Assembly: GCA_046703825.1 (NCBI GenBank)
Contig: JBJKSO010000050.1
Span: forward strand, 1 to 45,469
Source: JBJKSO01 sp046703825
Lineage (GTDB): Bacteria > Chloroflexota > Dormibacteria > Aeolococcales > Bog-877
Length of the DNA: 45,469 bases
Direction of reading: 5' to 3'
Shown piece by piece: positions 32,471-41,181 of this stretch. The notes under the pieces are model-generated. The model saw only the letters and a list, made by a program, of their open reading frames with translations. It ran no database searches and was not told where the DNA came from. The position numbers and the translations under genes are program-made. Position 1 is the stretch's first letter. Every line of letters starts with the position of its first letter.

Positions 32471-33088
32471 ATGGTCGCCGCACTCATCACCGGAACCGAC
32501 CACATAACCCGCTGCGGCTGGGCCGCCGCCAGCGAGGACTACCGCGCCTACCACGACGAAGAGTGGGGCATGCCCGTCTTGGAGGAGCGGCTCGTCTTTG
32601 AAAGGCTGTGCCTGGAGGGATTTCAAGCAGGGCTCTCCTGGCTCACAATTCTGCGGAAGCGAGAAGGGTTCAGAAGTGCGTTCGCCCATTTCGATCCTGA
32701 GATCGTTGCCCGCTTCGGCGATGCCGACCTGCAGCGCTTGCTCGGTGATGGGTCGATAGTCAGACATCGTGGCAAAATCGCGGCCACAATCAGCAATGCC
32801 CAAGCTGTAGTTCGGCTGAGGCGCGCCGGGGTATCGCTATCCGGGCTGTTCTGGAGCCGAGAGCCCACGGTCCAGTGCAGACCGAAGGAGCTCGGCGACG
32901 TGCCAGCATACTCTGCGGAGGCGCGGTCGCTGTCGTCCGAGCTGCGCGGTCTCGGGTTCAGATTCGTGGGACCAACTACCGTCTACGCCGCCATGCAGGC
33001 GCTCGGGGTGGTCAATGACCACCTTGTTGGTTGCGAATCGCGGCGCCTCGTCGAGAAGGCCAGAGAGGCGCTGCCGACGCGGCACTAG
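32471..33088 (+). CDS. tag: DNA-3-methyladenine glycosylase I
   Basis: This 205-aa protein has the TagI motifs: RCGWA near residue 14 with the first zinc Cys, YHDEEWGMPV near 27, LCLEGFQAGLSWLTIL near 46 with the catalytic-region Glu, VRHRGKI near 97 and DHLVGC near 188 with the second-site His and Cys. It removes 3-methyladenine from DNA. Length is normal. It is divergent from the GT87-like gene. Its 3' end meets a possible SRPBCC relic on the other strand. Confidence 0.92.
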   Translation: MVAALITGTDHITRCGWAAASEDYRAYHDEEWGMPVLEERLVFERLCLEGFQAGLSWLTILRKREGFRSAFAHFDPEIVARFGDADLQRLLGDGSIVRHRGKIAATISNAQAVVRLRRAGVSLSGLFWSREPTVQCRPKELGDVPAYSAEARSLSSELRGLGFRFVGPTTVYAAMQALGVVNDHLVGCESRRLVEKAREALPTRH

Positions 33089-33244
33089 GCGCGGGGGCGC
33101 CCCTGCATCGAGGCCGGGCCCGGGCGACCAATACAGCACCTCTGCCAGTCGGAAAAACAGCTGCTGGTTGCCGCGCTCATCCCAGGTCACGCGAGTAGTC
33201 GCAGCGTCCGAGGGCGAAGCACGCCACACGGAGATGACAGTCAA
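33062..33244 (-). pseudogene. Possible relic of a SRPBCC-family protein gene
   Basis: On the minus strand the frame reads SDAATTRVTWDERGNQQL and FFRLAEVL, followed by a GPxLDxG-like stretch. This matches the usual end of SRPBCC (polyketide cyclase/dehydrase-type) proteins, GTRVTW...GN...RL...GPDFxxGLxxL. Upstream the frame reads LLTVISVWRASP but is preceded by TAG. It overlaps the end of tag by about 27 bp. The identification rests on a short motif match. Confidence 0.35.
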
Positions 33245-33336
33245 GAGCTACGGGCCGCTGGAGAGCGATGCATTCATCGCCGACCCGTGTGCGGACCGGC
33301 TGGCTCAACCGCCCGGGCGATCCACACCCGCTGCAG

Positions 33337-34173
33337 TCAGGAGTCGCTTCCGCCGCCAGGGGATCTCCCCACACGCCCGATGTGGCGCACCTGGCCCGCG
33401 GTCGCACCACCTGATGAGATCCCAACCGACATCCCCCCAGGGCTGCCGGTGATGAGCCGCTCGCGGTCGAACATAGACGACACCACGACCCAGAGGCCCA
33501 GGTCGAGTATGAGCAGTCCGAGCCCGAAGGCGACCGCCACCCAGACCGTGATCGCCAGCACATTGAAGGCAACCAGTGCCGTGATCCCCAGCGGCGGGAG
33601 GCTGGCCATGGTACCCAACTGCTGCGCTGCCCGAACGTCGCTGGATCGCACCGATACAGCGGTCCCAACCCAGATGGACCAGGCGGCCAGCAAAGGTGCA
33701 AAGAGCGCCTCAGCGAGTATGTGGGGTCCGGCCGTCAGCGTTGCGGCCACGGTGGCGTTCCTGGCAAAGAAGTGGGCGCATATGACCACAAGGCTGAAGA
33801 GGATGTACGCGAGCGTCACCGAGGGGACGATCGCCGCCAATGCCTTGCCCAGCAGGATCTCCTCTCGCCGAACCGGCGTTGTCAGCAACGGTTCTAGCGT
33901 TTCCTGCACGCGCTCGCCGATGACCGAGTATGCGGCGATTGTCGCGGGAATGACGGCGGGCACGACGAGAAGCAGCAGGAACGTCGCACCTACTGCTTTG
34001 TCGACGGCCGCCGCGCGGGTGGTCGGACCGATCACGAATATGGTCACCACGGGGTCGATCATGAAGAAGATCGGCAGCACCGCCATGGTGTAGACGATGA
34101 AGCGAGTCCGGCGATACTCGCGGAACTCCTTGAGCGCCATGGCCAGTAGCCGCCCCCCACTGAGCCCCATCAC
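33337..34173 (-). CDS. ABC-2 type transporter permease
   Basis: This 278-aa protein has about six hydrophobic helices and the ABC-2 permease pattern: MALKEFREYRRTRFIVY at the N-terminus, GERVQETLEPLLTTPVRREEILLGK near residue 85 and a run of membrane helices near 105-220. It would pair with the ATPase encoded just upstream to export a drug, lipid, ion or peptide. GTG 34173 and ATG 34170 are both possible starts at a GTGATG junction that overlaps the ATPase stop. The tail after residue 250 is Gly/Ser-rich. The partner ATPase gene is interrupted. Confidence 0.82.
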   Translation of the reverse strand: MMGLSGGRLLAMALKEFREYRRTRFIVYTMAVLPIFFMIDPVVTIFVIGPTTRAAAVDKAVGATFLLLLVVPAVIPATIAAYSVIGERVQETLEPLLTTPVRREEILLGKALAAIVPSVTLAYILFSLVVICAHFFARNATVAATLTAGPHILAEALFAPLLAAWSIWVGTAVSVRSSDVRAAQQLGTMASLPPLGITALVAFNVLAITVWVAVAFGLGLLILDLGLWVVVSSMFDRERLITGSPGGMSVGISSGGATAGQVRHIGRVGRSPGGGSDS

Positions 34174-35180
34174 CCCTCCGACCGCCCCCTGTCCTCGATG
34201 AGCTGCATGTAGACGTCCTCCAGGGAGTGCATAGCCTCGGCAATCGAGACGACGTCCGCGCCGCTGGCCACCAGGGCCCGCGCGATTCCCGGCGCCGCCG
34301 CGCGGGGGTCGGAGACCTGGAGCCGATAGCTGGCAGGCCCGGTGGATCTCCAGCTCTCGACCCCCATCTCCGGACCAAAGACCTGGTCCGGCTCGGGCAC
34401 CGGAGATGCCGTCTCCACCGTCAGCGAGCGCCGGAAGAGCTGGGAGCGTAACTCCTGAGGCCGGCCAACAGAGAGAAGTCTGGTGTTGAGGATGGCCACG
34501 CGGTCGCAGAGGCGCTCGGCCTCGTCTAGGCGGTGGGTTGTCAGAAAGACCGTCACTCGCCGCTCGCGCATGCCGCTGATCAGCTCGTGCACCTCGCGGG
34601 CCGCGACCGGGTCCAACCCCGAGGTAGGCTCGTCAAGAAAGACGACATCGGGCTCACTGAGCAACGCCCGCGCCAAGCCGACACGCTGCCGGAGTCCCTT
34701 GGATAGGCTGCTGCACAGGTCGCGGGACCGGTCCGCGACCATCACTGCCTCAAGCGCCTGGTGGATCCGGCCTCGTGCATCGCGGATCCCGTACAGCGCC
34801 GCGAACAGCTCCATGTTCTCTTGGACCGTGAGGCGCAGGTAGAGGCCTGGGTTCTCGGGCATGATCGAGATGTGTCGGCGAATGGCCGCGCCGTTTGCGT
34901 TGGTCAAGGGGATTCCCGTGACCACCGCTGAACCCGAGGTTGGGGCGATCAGGGTTCCCAGTGTCCTCACCGTAGTCGTCTAGCCTGCGCCGTTGGGGCC
35001 GAGAAAGCCGAAGACCTCGCCTCGAGTCACGTCAAAGGTCACATCTTCGAATGCCGTCCGCACTCCGAAGCGCTTGGTCAGGTGGCTCACCGAGAGCGCG
35101 ACTTGGGTTCCGGACGCGGACGTCGAGTCTCCGGCTCCCCCACTGGCAAGAGTCACGAGCGTACGGCCCAGCGCGTCCAT
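34170..35180 (-). pseudogene. ABC transporter ATPase interrupted by TAG at the Walker A lysine
   Basis: The frame from ATG 35180 reads a normal ABC ATPase N-terminus (LSVSHLTKRFGVRTAFEDVTF) to FLGPNGAG, then has TAG at 34980-34982 where the AAG of the Walker A lysine (GPNGAGKTT) is expected, and continues in the same frame with TTTVRTLGTLIAPTSG. The rest is intact: LSKGLRQRVGLARALL (signature), DVVFLDEPTSGLDP (Walker B) and TTHRLDEAE (H-loop). A single A-to-T change explains it. A GTG restart at 34970 would give a protein without the P-loop, so it could not hydrolyse ATP. Sequencing error, recent mutation and amber read-through are the options. Confidence 0.85.
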
Positions 35181-35652
35181 CCGCTCGCGGTAGCCCGTAG
35201 CGAGGGAAAGGCTGTACCCCGAGCGCCCAGTTCTCCTTGGGCGGGTTGAGGCCCCATGTAGAGCAGCGGGCAAGATCTGCGGTCAGAGTCTCTACGTGGC
35301 CGCCGCGCCAGTCCCGCCTTCGAATACGCGGCGGCCCGATCGCGGATGGGTATCAGCGCCATGGGTCTCTCAGACGCGCTCCAGATTTCTCGACGCTCTA
35401 GAGTAAGCCCTGCCAACCAGCATCTGCGTCAAGAGTGACGACTAGGCCCAGTCCGCTCCTAGAGTCGAAGTTCGTCTGCATCGCACAGGAGTTGCCACGC
35501 TTGGCGCCTTCTGATGGCCGGTGACCAGTGTGCGGTCTAGGCGGCCCCGGTTCTCCGCAGCCCGGCAGCAACCGGGTGGCATCGCGTCAGCCGGCGAAGC
35601 CCATCTGGGGCGGGCGGCTCTTATCATCGTAAGGAGAAGGGGAGGTTAGCAA
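35181..35652. other. Intergenic region between divergent ATPase and GNAT genes
   Basis: These 472 bp contain no convincing gene; the open frames carry no motif. The end nearest the GNAT gene is AT-richer (CTCTTATCATCG near 35620) and may hold its promoter. Confidence 0.45.
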
Positions 35653-36195
35653 TTGGCGCCATCGAGTCCGGCTAAGGCCATCGCCATCCGCCGGCTGGCG
35701 GAGCGCGACGCCGCCGCGTACCGGCACCTGAGGCTGGAGACGCTGCGGGAGACACCGGCCGCCTTCACGGCGAGCTACGTGGAGGAGGTTGAACGCCCGC
35801 TTCCATGGACAGTTGCACGCCTCACGCTGCCCGCTCCCAACTGCACCCTGGGCGCGTTCCTGGCCGATTCGAAACTGGTAGGAATCGCGGGCCTTGGCGT
35901 GCCAGACAGGATGCAGGAACGTCACAAGGGGATGTTGTTCGGGATGGCCGTTGCAAGGGAATCCAGAGGCCTTGGCATTGGAAGAGCCCTGGTGCAGTCT
36001 GTACTCGAAGAAGCGCGGCTGGCGGGGCTGACGCAGCTGGTGCTGCTGGTATCCGAAGGCAACACCGGCGCGGAGCGGCTGTACAGATCGCTCGGCTTCA
36101 CCGAGTGGGGTCGGGAGCCGCGCGCAGCAGTTGTGGAGGGACGGGCGGTCAACAAGCTCCACATGATCCGAATGATCGATCCGGCGGGTGACTGA
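35653..36195 (+). CDS. GNAT-family N-acetyltransferase
   Basis: This 180-aa protein has the GNAT fold: an N-terminal IRRLAERDAAAYRHLRLETL, the acetyl-CoA-binding motif A in GMAVARESRGLGIGRALVQ (the RGxGxG/A signature) near residue 100, and motif B NTGAERLYRSLGF near 140. The substrate is unknown; the closest pattern is RimI-like single-domain members. The TTG start at 35653 has a strong purine-rich site (AAGGGGAGG) about 10 nt upstream. The nearby ABC and binding-protein genes are not obviously linked. Confidence 0.88.
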   Translation: MAPSSPAKAIAIRRLAERDAAAYRHLRLETLRETPAAFTASYVEEVERPLPWTVARLTLPAPNCTLGAFLADSKLVGIAGLGVPDRMQERHKGMLFGMAVARESRGLGIGRALVQSVLEEARLAGLTQLVLLVSEGNTGAERLYRSLGFTEWGREPRAAVVEGRAVNKLHMIRMIDPAGD

Positions 36196-36331
36196 TCCGC
36201 CCCGCCGCGCTCACGCACCTGTCGGCGGCGGTGCTGGGGGTCCAGCCTCGGCTCCCGAAGACGCTTCCAGCCGATCCGTCGGGAAGCCTTGACACAAGGT
36301 CCGCGCGCTGATAGCATGCCGGGACCGAGTG

Positions 36332-36361
36332 TTGACAGTATTCAGTTGTCATCAATATCAC
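36332..36361 (+). promoter_or_regulatory. Promoter of the first solute-binding lipoprotein
   Basis: A perfect -35 box TTGACA at 36332-36337 is followed, 17-18 bp later, by TATCAC or ATATCA at 36355-36361. It lies about 20 bp before the ATG of the lipoprotein, so the leader is very short. The box overlaps an inverted repeat TGACA-N9-TGTCA (36333-36351), a possible operator. Confidence 0.55.
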
Positions 36362-36378
36362 AGGGGGAGAATTCCACA

Positions 36379-38196
36379 ATGAAACGATGGGTCGTGGGAA
36401 TAGTGGCATCCCTGGCCGTCCTGCTGACCGGTTGCGGGTCAGCCATATCCGCCTCCTCCTCTCAATCAGCCACGGCTAAAGGCGGCACGGTCACCTTCGC
36501 ACTGCCGGTCGGCATCCTGCCCACCTACATCTCCCCCTTCGTCAGCGGCCCAATCTCCAACAATGTGGACCTCTTCCAGTTCACACCATATATGTGGCGC
36601 CCGCTCTACTGGTTCGGGATCAATGGCAAGCCGACCATCAACTACCAGCAGAGCATGGCGGGGCCGCCAACGTTTTCCAGCAACGGAAAGACGGTCACTG
36701 TGACACTCAACCACAAGTTCACGTGGTCCGACGGCAAACCGGTCACCAATCGCGATGTCGAGCTCTGGCTGAACATGCTCATGGTGGAGAAGGCGAACTA
36801 CCTTGGCTACAGCCCAGGCAGCATTCCCGACAACGTTGTGAGCATGAGCTTTCCCACGTCGTCCCCCTACAAGTTCAGCATAACCTTCAACAAGGCTTAC
36901 AGCCACCTCTGGGTGCTGTACGACGAGCTGAGCGAGATCGTCCCCATCCCACAGCACGTATGGGACAAGACCTCCGCGTCGTCCGGTGTTGGTAACTACG
37001 ACCTCACCCCGGCAGGCGCCCGCGCAGTCTACAAGTACATGAACGCTCAGGCCAGCAAGGAGTCGACGTACACAACCAACCCCTTGTGGAAAGTGGTGGA
37101 CGGCCCCTGGCACCTCAGTCAGTTTTCCAGCACGACGGGTGCTTCCACTTTCGTGCCGAACAAGAAGTACACCGGCCCTGGGAAGCCAAAGATCGCCAAG
37201 TTCGAGGAGCTGCCTTTCACCAGCACGAGCGCCGAGTTTGACGCACTGCGCTCCGGACAGCTCGACTACGGGTACCTGCCCCCGGAGGATTCTTCACAGG
37301 CCGGCTACTTCACCAGCCGCCATTACAAGGTGGTCAAGTGGACGGACTTCGGCTTCAACGACTTCTTTATGAACTACACGAACCCGACAGTCGGCCCGAT
37401 CTTCAAGCAACTCTACGTTCGTCAGGCTCTACAGTCACTCATCAATCAGACGCAGATCTCCAAGGACATCTGGCATGGGTTCGCCTTCCCCACGTATGGA
37501 CCAATCCCCCAGACGCCAAAGAGCGAGTACCTGTCAGGAGCACTGAAGAAGAACCCCTATCCGTACAGCGTCAGCCACGCCAAGGCGCTTCTCAAAGCCC
37601 ACGGCTGGAATGTCGTCGCCAATGGCACCGACACCTGCGCCCGGCCGGGGACAGGCAGCGCCGACTGCGGGGCGGGCATTGCCCAGGGGGCCAAGATGCA
37701 GTTCACTGAAGAGGTGGCCTCAGGGTCCGCTCCCTTCTTGGCCGAGGCGGAGGCGATGTCGTCCAGCTGGAGCAACGCCGGGATCAGCGTCACCATCCAG
37801 CAGAAGTCGGAGCCGTCGATCTTCGCCACGCTGGAGCCGTGCTCCAACGGAAACCCCGGATGCGGCTGGCAGATGGCCAACTTCGGTGAGCCCGGGTCAA
37901 CACCGACCTACTCACCGCAGTACCTGCCCGCGCCCGGACCCTGGTTCGGAACCAATTCCGCGAACAATGTGATGGGCTACACCGACCCCCACATGGATCA
38001 GCTGATCGCCACCACCTACACCAGCAGCGCCGTGGGGGCCATCCAGAGATTGGCTGAGTACGCTGCCCAGCAGCTACCTTGCCTTTGGGAGCCCGACTAC
38101 GCATACCAGACGTCGGTGATCAGCCCCAAACTTCATGGCGCCCTTCCGCAGGATCCCAACTTGAACCTCTATCCCCAGAACTGGTCTTTCTCTTGA
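36379..38196 (+). CDS. Family-5 (oligopeptide/dipeptide-type) solute-binding lipoprotein, copy 1
   Basis: This 605-aa protein has a lipoprotein signal (MKRWVVGIVASLAVLLTGC, Cys19) and the SBP_bac_5 fold: GGTVTFALPVGILPTYISPF, FKWSDGKPVTNRD-like FTWSDGKPVTNRD near 120 and the C-terminal LWEPDYAYQTSVI. It should bind peptides or other ligands at the outer face of the membrane for an ABC importer, but no permease or ATPase for import lies nearby. Near residue 420 there is a cysteine-bearing insert (DTCARPGTG, then DCGAGIA) shared with copy 2. ATG 36379 has a GGGGGAGA site. A strong hairpin ends the unit. Confidence 0.9.
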   Translation: MKRWVVGIVASLAVLLTGCGSAISASSSQSATAKGGTVTFALPVGILPTYISPFVSGPISNNVDLFQFTPYMWRPLYWFGINGKPTINYQQSMAGPPTFSSNGKTVTVTLNHKFTWSDGKPVTNRDVELWLNMLMVEKANYLGYSPGSIPDNVVSMSFPTSSPYKFSITFNKAYSHLWVLYDELSEIVPIPQHVWDKTSASSGVGNYDLTPAGARAVYKYMNAQASKESTYTTNPLWKVVDGPWHLSQFSSTTGASTFVPNKKYTGPGKPKIAKFEELPFTSTSAEFDALRSGQLDYGYLPPEDSSQAGYFTSRHYKVVKWTDFGFNDFFMNYTNPTVGPIFKQLYVRQALQSLINQTQISKDIWHGFAFPTYGPIPQTPKSEYLSGALKKNPYPYSVSHAKALLKAHGWNVVANGTDTCARPGTGSADCGAGIAQGAKMQFTEEVASGSAPFLAEAEAMSSSWSNAGISVTIQQKSEPSIFATLEPCSNGNPGCGWQMANFGEPGSTPTYSPQYLPAPGPWFGTNSANNVMGYTDPHMDQLIATTYTSSAVGAIQRLAEYAAQQLPCLWEPDYAYQTSVISPKLHGALPQDPNLNLYPQNWSFS

Positions 38197-38264
38197 CCGG
38201 CGACCCAGAGACTGATCGGTCCCGTCGCCCGACCGCCTCGTCGCACTAGCGTCCCGACCCGTCC

Positions 38265-38298
38265 GGATGGCATGCGGCTCACAGGCCGCATGCCATCC
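38265..38298 (+). terminator. Hairpin terminator after solute-binding protein copy 1
   Basis: GGATGGCATGCGGC (38265-38278) and GCCGCATGCCATCC (38285-38298) form a perfect 14-bp stem with a 6-base loop, about 70 bp after the stop. There is no T-run, as is usual for terminators in high-GC Actinobacteria. The stem is perfect on both strands, so it may stop transcription from either side. Confidence 0.75.
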
Positions 38299-38392
38299 GA
38301 GGGTCCTGAGCCCCGGTCACCGTCACCTACTTCTGGGCAGCCAACCCAGCCGTGCTGCCCGCAAGGGCCGCGAGCACCTGCTCCGACGCCGC

Positions 38393-38517
38393 GATTGTCG
38401 ACAATCTGCTAATCTTGGCGAAGAGGTGGACGTCACCTCTCAGACGGCATTACCTCTACCCTCTGCCGTCTACGCGCCGGAGCGGCCCCGGTTCCCCTGG
38501 GGCCGCTCCTTTGCTTT
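38393..38517 (+). ncRNA. Possible small structured RNA with intrinsic terminator
   Basis: Between two convergent genes lie, in order: a perfect 14-bp palindrome GATTGTCGACAATC (38393-38406); a 7-bp hairpin AGAGGTG/CACCTCT (38422-38440); an 8-bp hairpin AGACGGCA/TGCCGTCT (38442-38471); and an 11-bp hairpin GGAGCGGCCCC/GGGGCCGCTCC (38479-38509) followed by TTTGCTTT. The last is a textbook intrinsic terminator on the plus strand, yet the only upstream plus gene already has its own terminator. That suggests an independent transcript. No protein frame fits. No known RNA family is recognised. Confidence 0.45.
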
Positions 38518-38710
38518 CCGCCCGGCACTCAGCGAGCTGTTCCGCTATTTCGCGGTGGACGCTCGTGCCCGGTGCAACTGCCAGCCCCGCCACGAGCGCT
38601 TCGGACTTCTCCTCGTTGCGGGTGACGAGCTACGCTGAACGGCCCACTGTTTACCGTCAGGCACGCCGGCCGGAGCGCGTTCAACCCGCGGCCTCCAGCG
38701 CGGGAGTGGC

Positions 38711-38827
38711 TTCGCCGACGGACAGCCGATCGGGAGGGACCAGCGCCGCGGCGAGCTGACCGCGGTCACCGTGGGGCCGAGTACCGGCGTCCTCAGCGAA
38801 CTCCAGCAGGGAGAGACGGCTGTATGA
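38711..38827 (+). pseudogene. Possible relic of a HlyD/RND membrane-fusion protein C-terminus
   Basis: A 38-residue frame ending at TGA 38825-38827 reads ELTAVTVGPSTGVLSELQQG then ETAV. This fits the conserved end of periplasmic efflux adaptor proteins (V.VGLSDGxxTEVLSGLxxGETVV). No other part of such a gene can be read upstream. The match is short and could be chance. The rest of 38518-38942 shows nothing. Confidence 0.3.
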
Positions 38828-38942
38828 GATCTACCAGTTTGCGCAACTCTGGAGGCTCAGCCGCAAGCCCGGGCTCTTCGATCGTCGCGTGGCTGGCGCG
38901 GATCTCGGGACAGGCGGCCGGCGGCTTAGGGGCCCGGCGAGG

Positions 38943-39740
38943 TCACGCGGCGGGAAGCCGCAACCCGAAGGCCAATGGCAACAGCACTCCGAGGGCGTAG
39001 GCGCAGAGTGCTGCTGCTCCTCCCAGCAACAGCACCTGCAGCCCGCCCAGCAGCCGTTTCTGCCCGACCACTTGAGCCTTGACCAGTCCGACACCCAGCA
39101 GACCGGCCGCGGAGAGAAGGAGCGATCCCAGCACCGCTTGAAGCCCGGAGAAGAGGACGTAGGGAAGAATCGGCAGGATCGCGCCCAGCAGGAAGGTACA
39201 GGCCATCAAGACGCCGTCCCGGACCGCGCTGGCTTCGACGTCGGCGCTTATCCCCAACTCCTTCTCGATGTGCGTCTCTTCCCACAGTCGCGGGTACTTG
39301 GCCAGTGCATCTGCTAATGACGCCGCCTCCTCCTGGGGAACGCCGCGGTCGCTGAGAATCGCCACCATCTCCGCCCGCTCCTGGACGGGCATGCTGGCCA
39401 ACTCCGCCCGCTCCTTGCGGATCGCGGCGCTGCGGACGTCACGCTCCGCGGTGGCTCCCAGGTACGCTCCCGTGCCCATGGAAATCATCCCGGCCAAGGC
39501 CCCCGCCAGCCCGGCAATCAGGATTGTGGTGTGGGCGACAGCCGCTCCAGCGGTGGCGGTAGCTACACCGGTCGTGAGCCCGAGCGTCGTGAGCAGCCCA
39601 TCCTGGACCCCAAAGACCACCTCGCGGATCCCGGCGCGGCGCTCAAGATCTTCGCGTTCAGAACCAGTGGCAACGTGCTCGGCCGAATTCTCTGCGGGCG
39701 GCCCACCAGCAGGCTTGCGCGCGAACGGTGCAGTGGTCAC
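38943..39740 (-). CDS. VIT1/CCC1-family iron/manganese transporter
   Basis: This 265-aa protein has the VIT1/CCC1 pattern: REVVFGVQDGLLTTLGLTTGV near residue 39, ALAGMISMGTGAYLGATAERDV near 82, a charged cytoplasmic segment rich in Glu (about 105-165, RKERAELASMPVQERAEM) where metal is bound, and three C-terminal helices. The family moves Fe2+ or Mn2+ out of the cytoplasm or into a store. ATG at 39740. Possible metal-dependent operators lie about 80-110 bp upstream. Its end is 425 bp from the candidate RNA, across a convergent gap. Confidence 0.88.
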   Translation of the reverse strand: MTTAPFARKPAGGPPAENSAEHVATGSEREDLERRAGIREVVFGVQDGLLTTLGLTTGVATATAGAAVAHTTILIAGLAGALAGMISMGTGAYLGATAERDVRSAAIRKERAELASMPVQERAEMVAILSDRGVPQEEAASLADALAKYPRLWEETHIEKELGISADVEASAVRDGVLMACTFLLGAILPILPYVLFSGLQAVLGSLLLSAAGLLGVGLVKAQVVGQKRLLGGLQVLLLGGAAALCAYALGVLLPLAFGLRLPAA

Positions 39741-39817
39741 GGGCAGACCTTAACGGTACGAATCCCCTTGTGTCCAGCCGATTTCTGCACGTCTGCCTTT
39801 CGTGCCGTCTATCAGCG

Positions 39818-39847
39818 TTAGCTAGGCTGCAGCTTAGACAAATCTAA
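39818..39847 (-). promoter_or_regulatory. Candidate operator upstream of the VIT1/CCC1 gene
   Basis: Two adjoining inverted repeats, TAGGCTGCAGCTTA (39823-39836, one mismatched pair) and TTAGACAAATCTAA (39834-39847, TTAGA-N4-TCTAA), lie in an AT-rich stretch 78-107 bp before the ATG. The TTAG...CTAA outline recalls DtxR/IdeR- or MntR-type metal boxes, which would suit a metal transporter, but the match to those consensus sequences is only partial. Confidence 0.4.
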
Positions 39848-39896
39848 TGCAAATGGCAGAGGTGGCAAACTCATCTGAACGCAGCGGACTCGACAG

Positions 39897-40892
39897 TTAC
39901 TGCTCTCTGGCGAGTTTGACGACGAGTGCTCCCGGCGGCGCCATCCGGGCCCGCGATGACGCGATCACCAAGCCGCCTTGGGCGCTGCTCAACTGAGAGC
40001 TCTGTACTCCGAAGTGGTCGGCCACCTCGGCGACCGTCTGGCCGGCCGCAACCGTCTCGCCAACGCCAGCTACGCGTCGCAGTATCCCCGCCGACTGCGT
40101 GCGCACGACCTCCGAGCTGCCCACCAGTCGACCTCGAAATGGCGAGGTCGGCCGTTGGACGCAACCCACTGAGCCAAGGGCTCCGTATACCGCCAGGGTT
40201 GTCCTCGCCCGGTCCTGGGGGCGGTCTCGGCCCCATCCACCGACTTCGCAGGTCATGGCCTTTTTGCCGGCGGCAGAACCGCTGCCCGAGAGGGTCACGT
40301 TTCCTCCCGGGGCCACGGGCTGGACCTCGATCACATCCTGTCCGGTGGCTTTCGCCATCGCCAGCGTCGCATCGTCCAACTCTCGGTTGCCCGTCTCACG
40401 GATGATGGCCATCGGCATCACCTCTTCGTACCACTCACCCCCGTGGAGATCGATCACAACATCGACCGGGTCCACGAAATCGGCGAAGACGCTATCGGCG
40501 AGTGCTTCGGTGTAGGTGCCAGCACGGTTTCCCGGCCACACGCGGTTCAGGTTCTTGCGGTCGACCGGGTTTACCAGTGGGCAGCCCGCCTGCGCGGCCG
40601 CGACATCGAGGCAGAGAACGATCACGACCGTACCCCGCACCTCACTCGGGTCGAGCCCGTGCAGAAGGTCCAGGGTGGCGCTCTGCGGGACCAGCTCGGT
40701 GCCGTGGGTGCCCGCCACGACCAAGACGGAGGGCCCTTCGGTATCGCCGCGTACCACCCCTATCGGGATCGGCGGGGTCCCGGACTCGTTGGGAACCGGA
40801 ACGTAGTGATATGCCCATTTCCCAGGCTTTGCGTCCTGCCACCTGAAGCCGTCCGCCACTGTCGTGGAAACCGTAGCCGCCGCACCCATCAC
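39897..40892 (-). CDS. Succinylglutamate desuccinylase/aspartoacylase-family deacylase
   Basis: This 331-aa protein has the zinc carboxypeptidase-like motifs of the AstE/AspA family: VVAGTHGTEL with the first zinc His and Glu near residue 60, NPVDRKNLNRVWPG near 108, DLHGGEWYEE near 148 with the other zinc His, and CEVGGWG near 215 where the catalytic Glu is expected. It should hydrolyse an N-acyl amino acid or a similar amide. GTG 40892 or ATG 40889 is the start. It is the last gene of a minus-strand group with the ChrB-like and COG4280-like genes, after an 82-bp gap. Confidence 0.82.
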   Translation of the reverse strand: MMGAAATVSTTVADGFRWQDAKPGKWAYHYVPVPNESGTPPIPIGVVRGDTEGPSVLVVAGTHGTELVPQSATLDLLHGLDPSEVRGTVVIVLCLDVAAAQAGCPLVNPVDRKNLNRVWPGNRAGTYTEALADSVFADFVDPVDVVIDLHGGEWYEEVMPMAIIRETGNRELDDATLAMAKATGQDVIEVQPVAPGGNVTLSGSGSAAGKKAMTCEVGGWGRDRPQDRARTTLAVYGALGSVGCVQRPTSPFRGRLVGSSEVVRTQSAGILRRVAGVGETVAAGQTVAEVADHFGVQSSQLSSAQGGLVIASSRARMAPPGALVVKLAREQ

Positions 40893-40974
40893 TCAAATCT
40901 CCGCGTGTAGCCCATGTTGTCCCCCGCATATCGACCCTTCACCGAGGCGGCGCCCGCAGGCGCCAACACCGCTC

Positions 40975-41181
40975 CTACCCGTGGCGGCCCCGCCAAATCG
41001 TACCGATCAGGACTAGCATGACCGCGGCGGGGAATAGGTACACCAACTGGCTCGGCCCGTGACTCAATCCCCACGCCAGCAGCACGACCAGCGCCACCCC
41101 GATCGCGACTTCCGGGGTGTCGCCGACGATGAAGTCCCACCAGAAGTTGCCGAATACCCGCAGCGCCTTGGCGGGGCTCAT
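40975..41181 (-). CDS. Small membrane protein with FWWDFIVGD motif
   Basis: This 68-aa protein has an N-terminal FGNFWWDFIVGDTPEVA motif and then two hydrophobic helices (about residues 25-43 and 45-62) with a basic C-terminus. Similar small proteins, as far as I recall, accompany COG4280 membrane proteins in other genomes. Its ATG overlaps the stop of the COG4280-like gene (ATGA), so the two are translated together and may form one membrane complex. No function is known. Confidence 0.75.
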   Translation of the reverse strand: MSPAKALRVFGNFWWDFIVGDTPEVAIGVALVVLLAWGLSHGPSQLVYLFPAAVMLVLIGTIWRGRHG

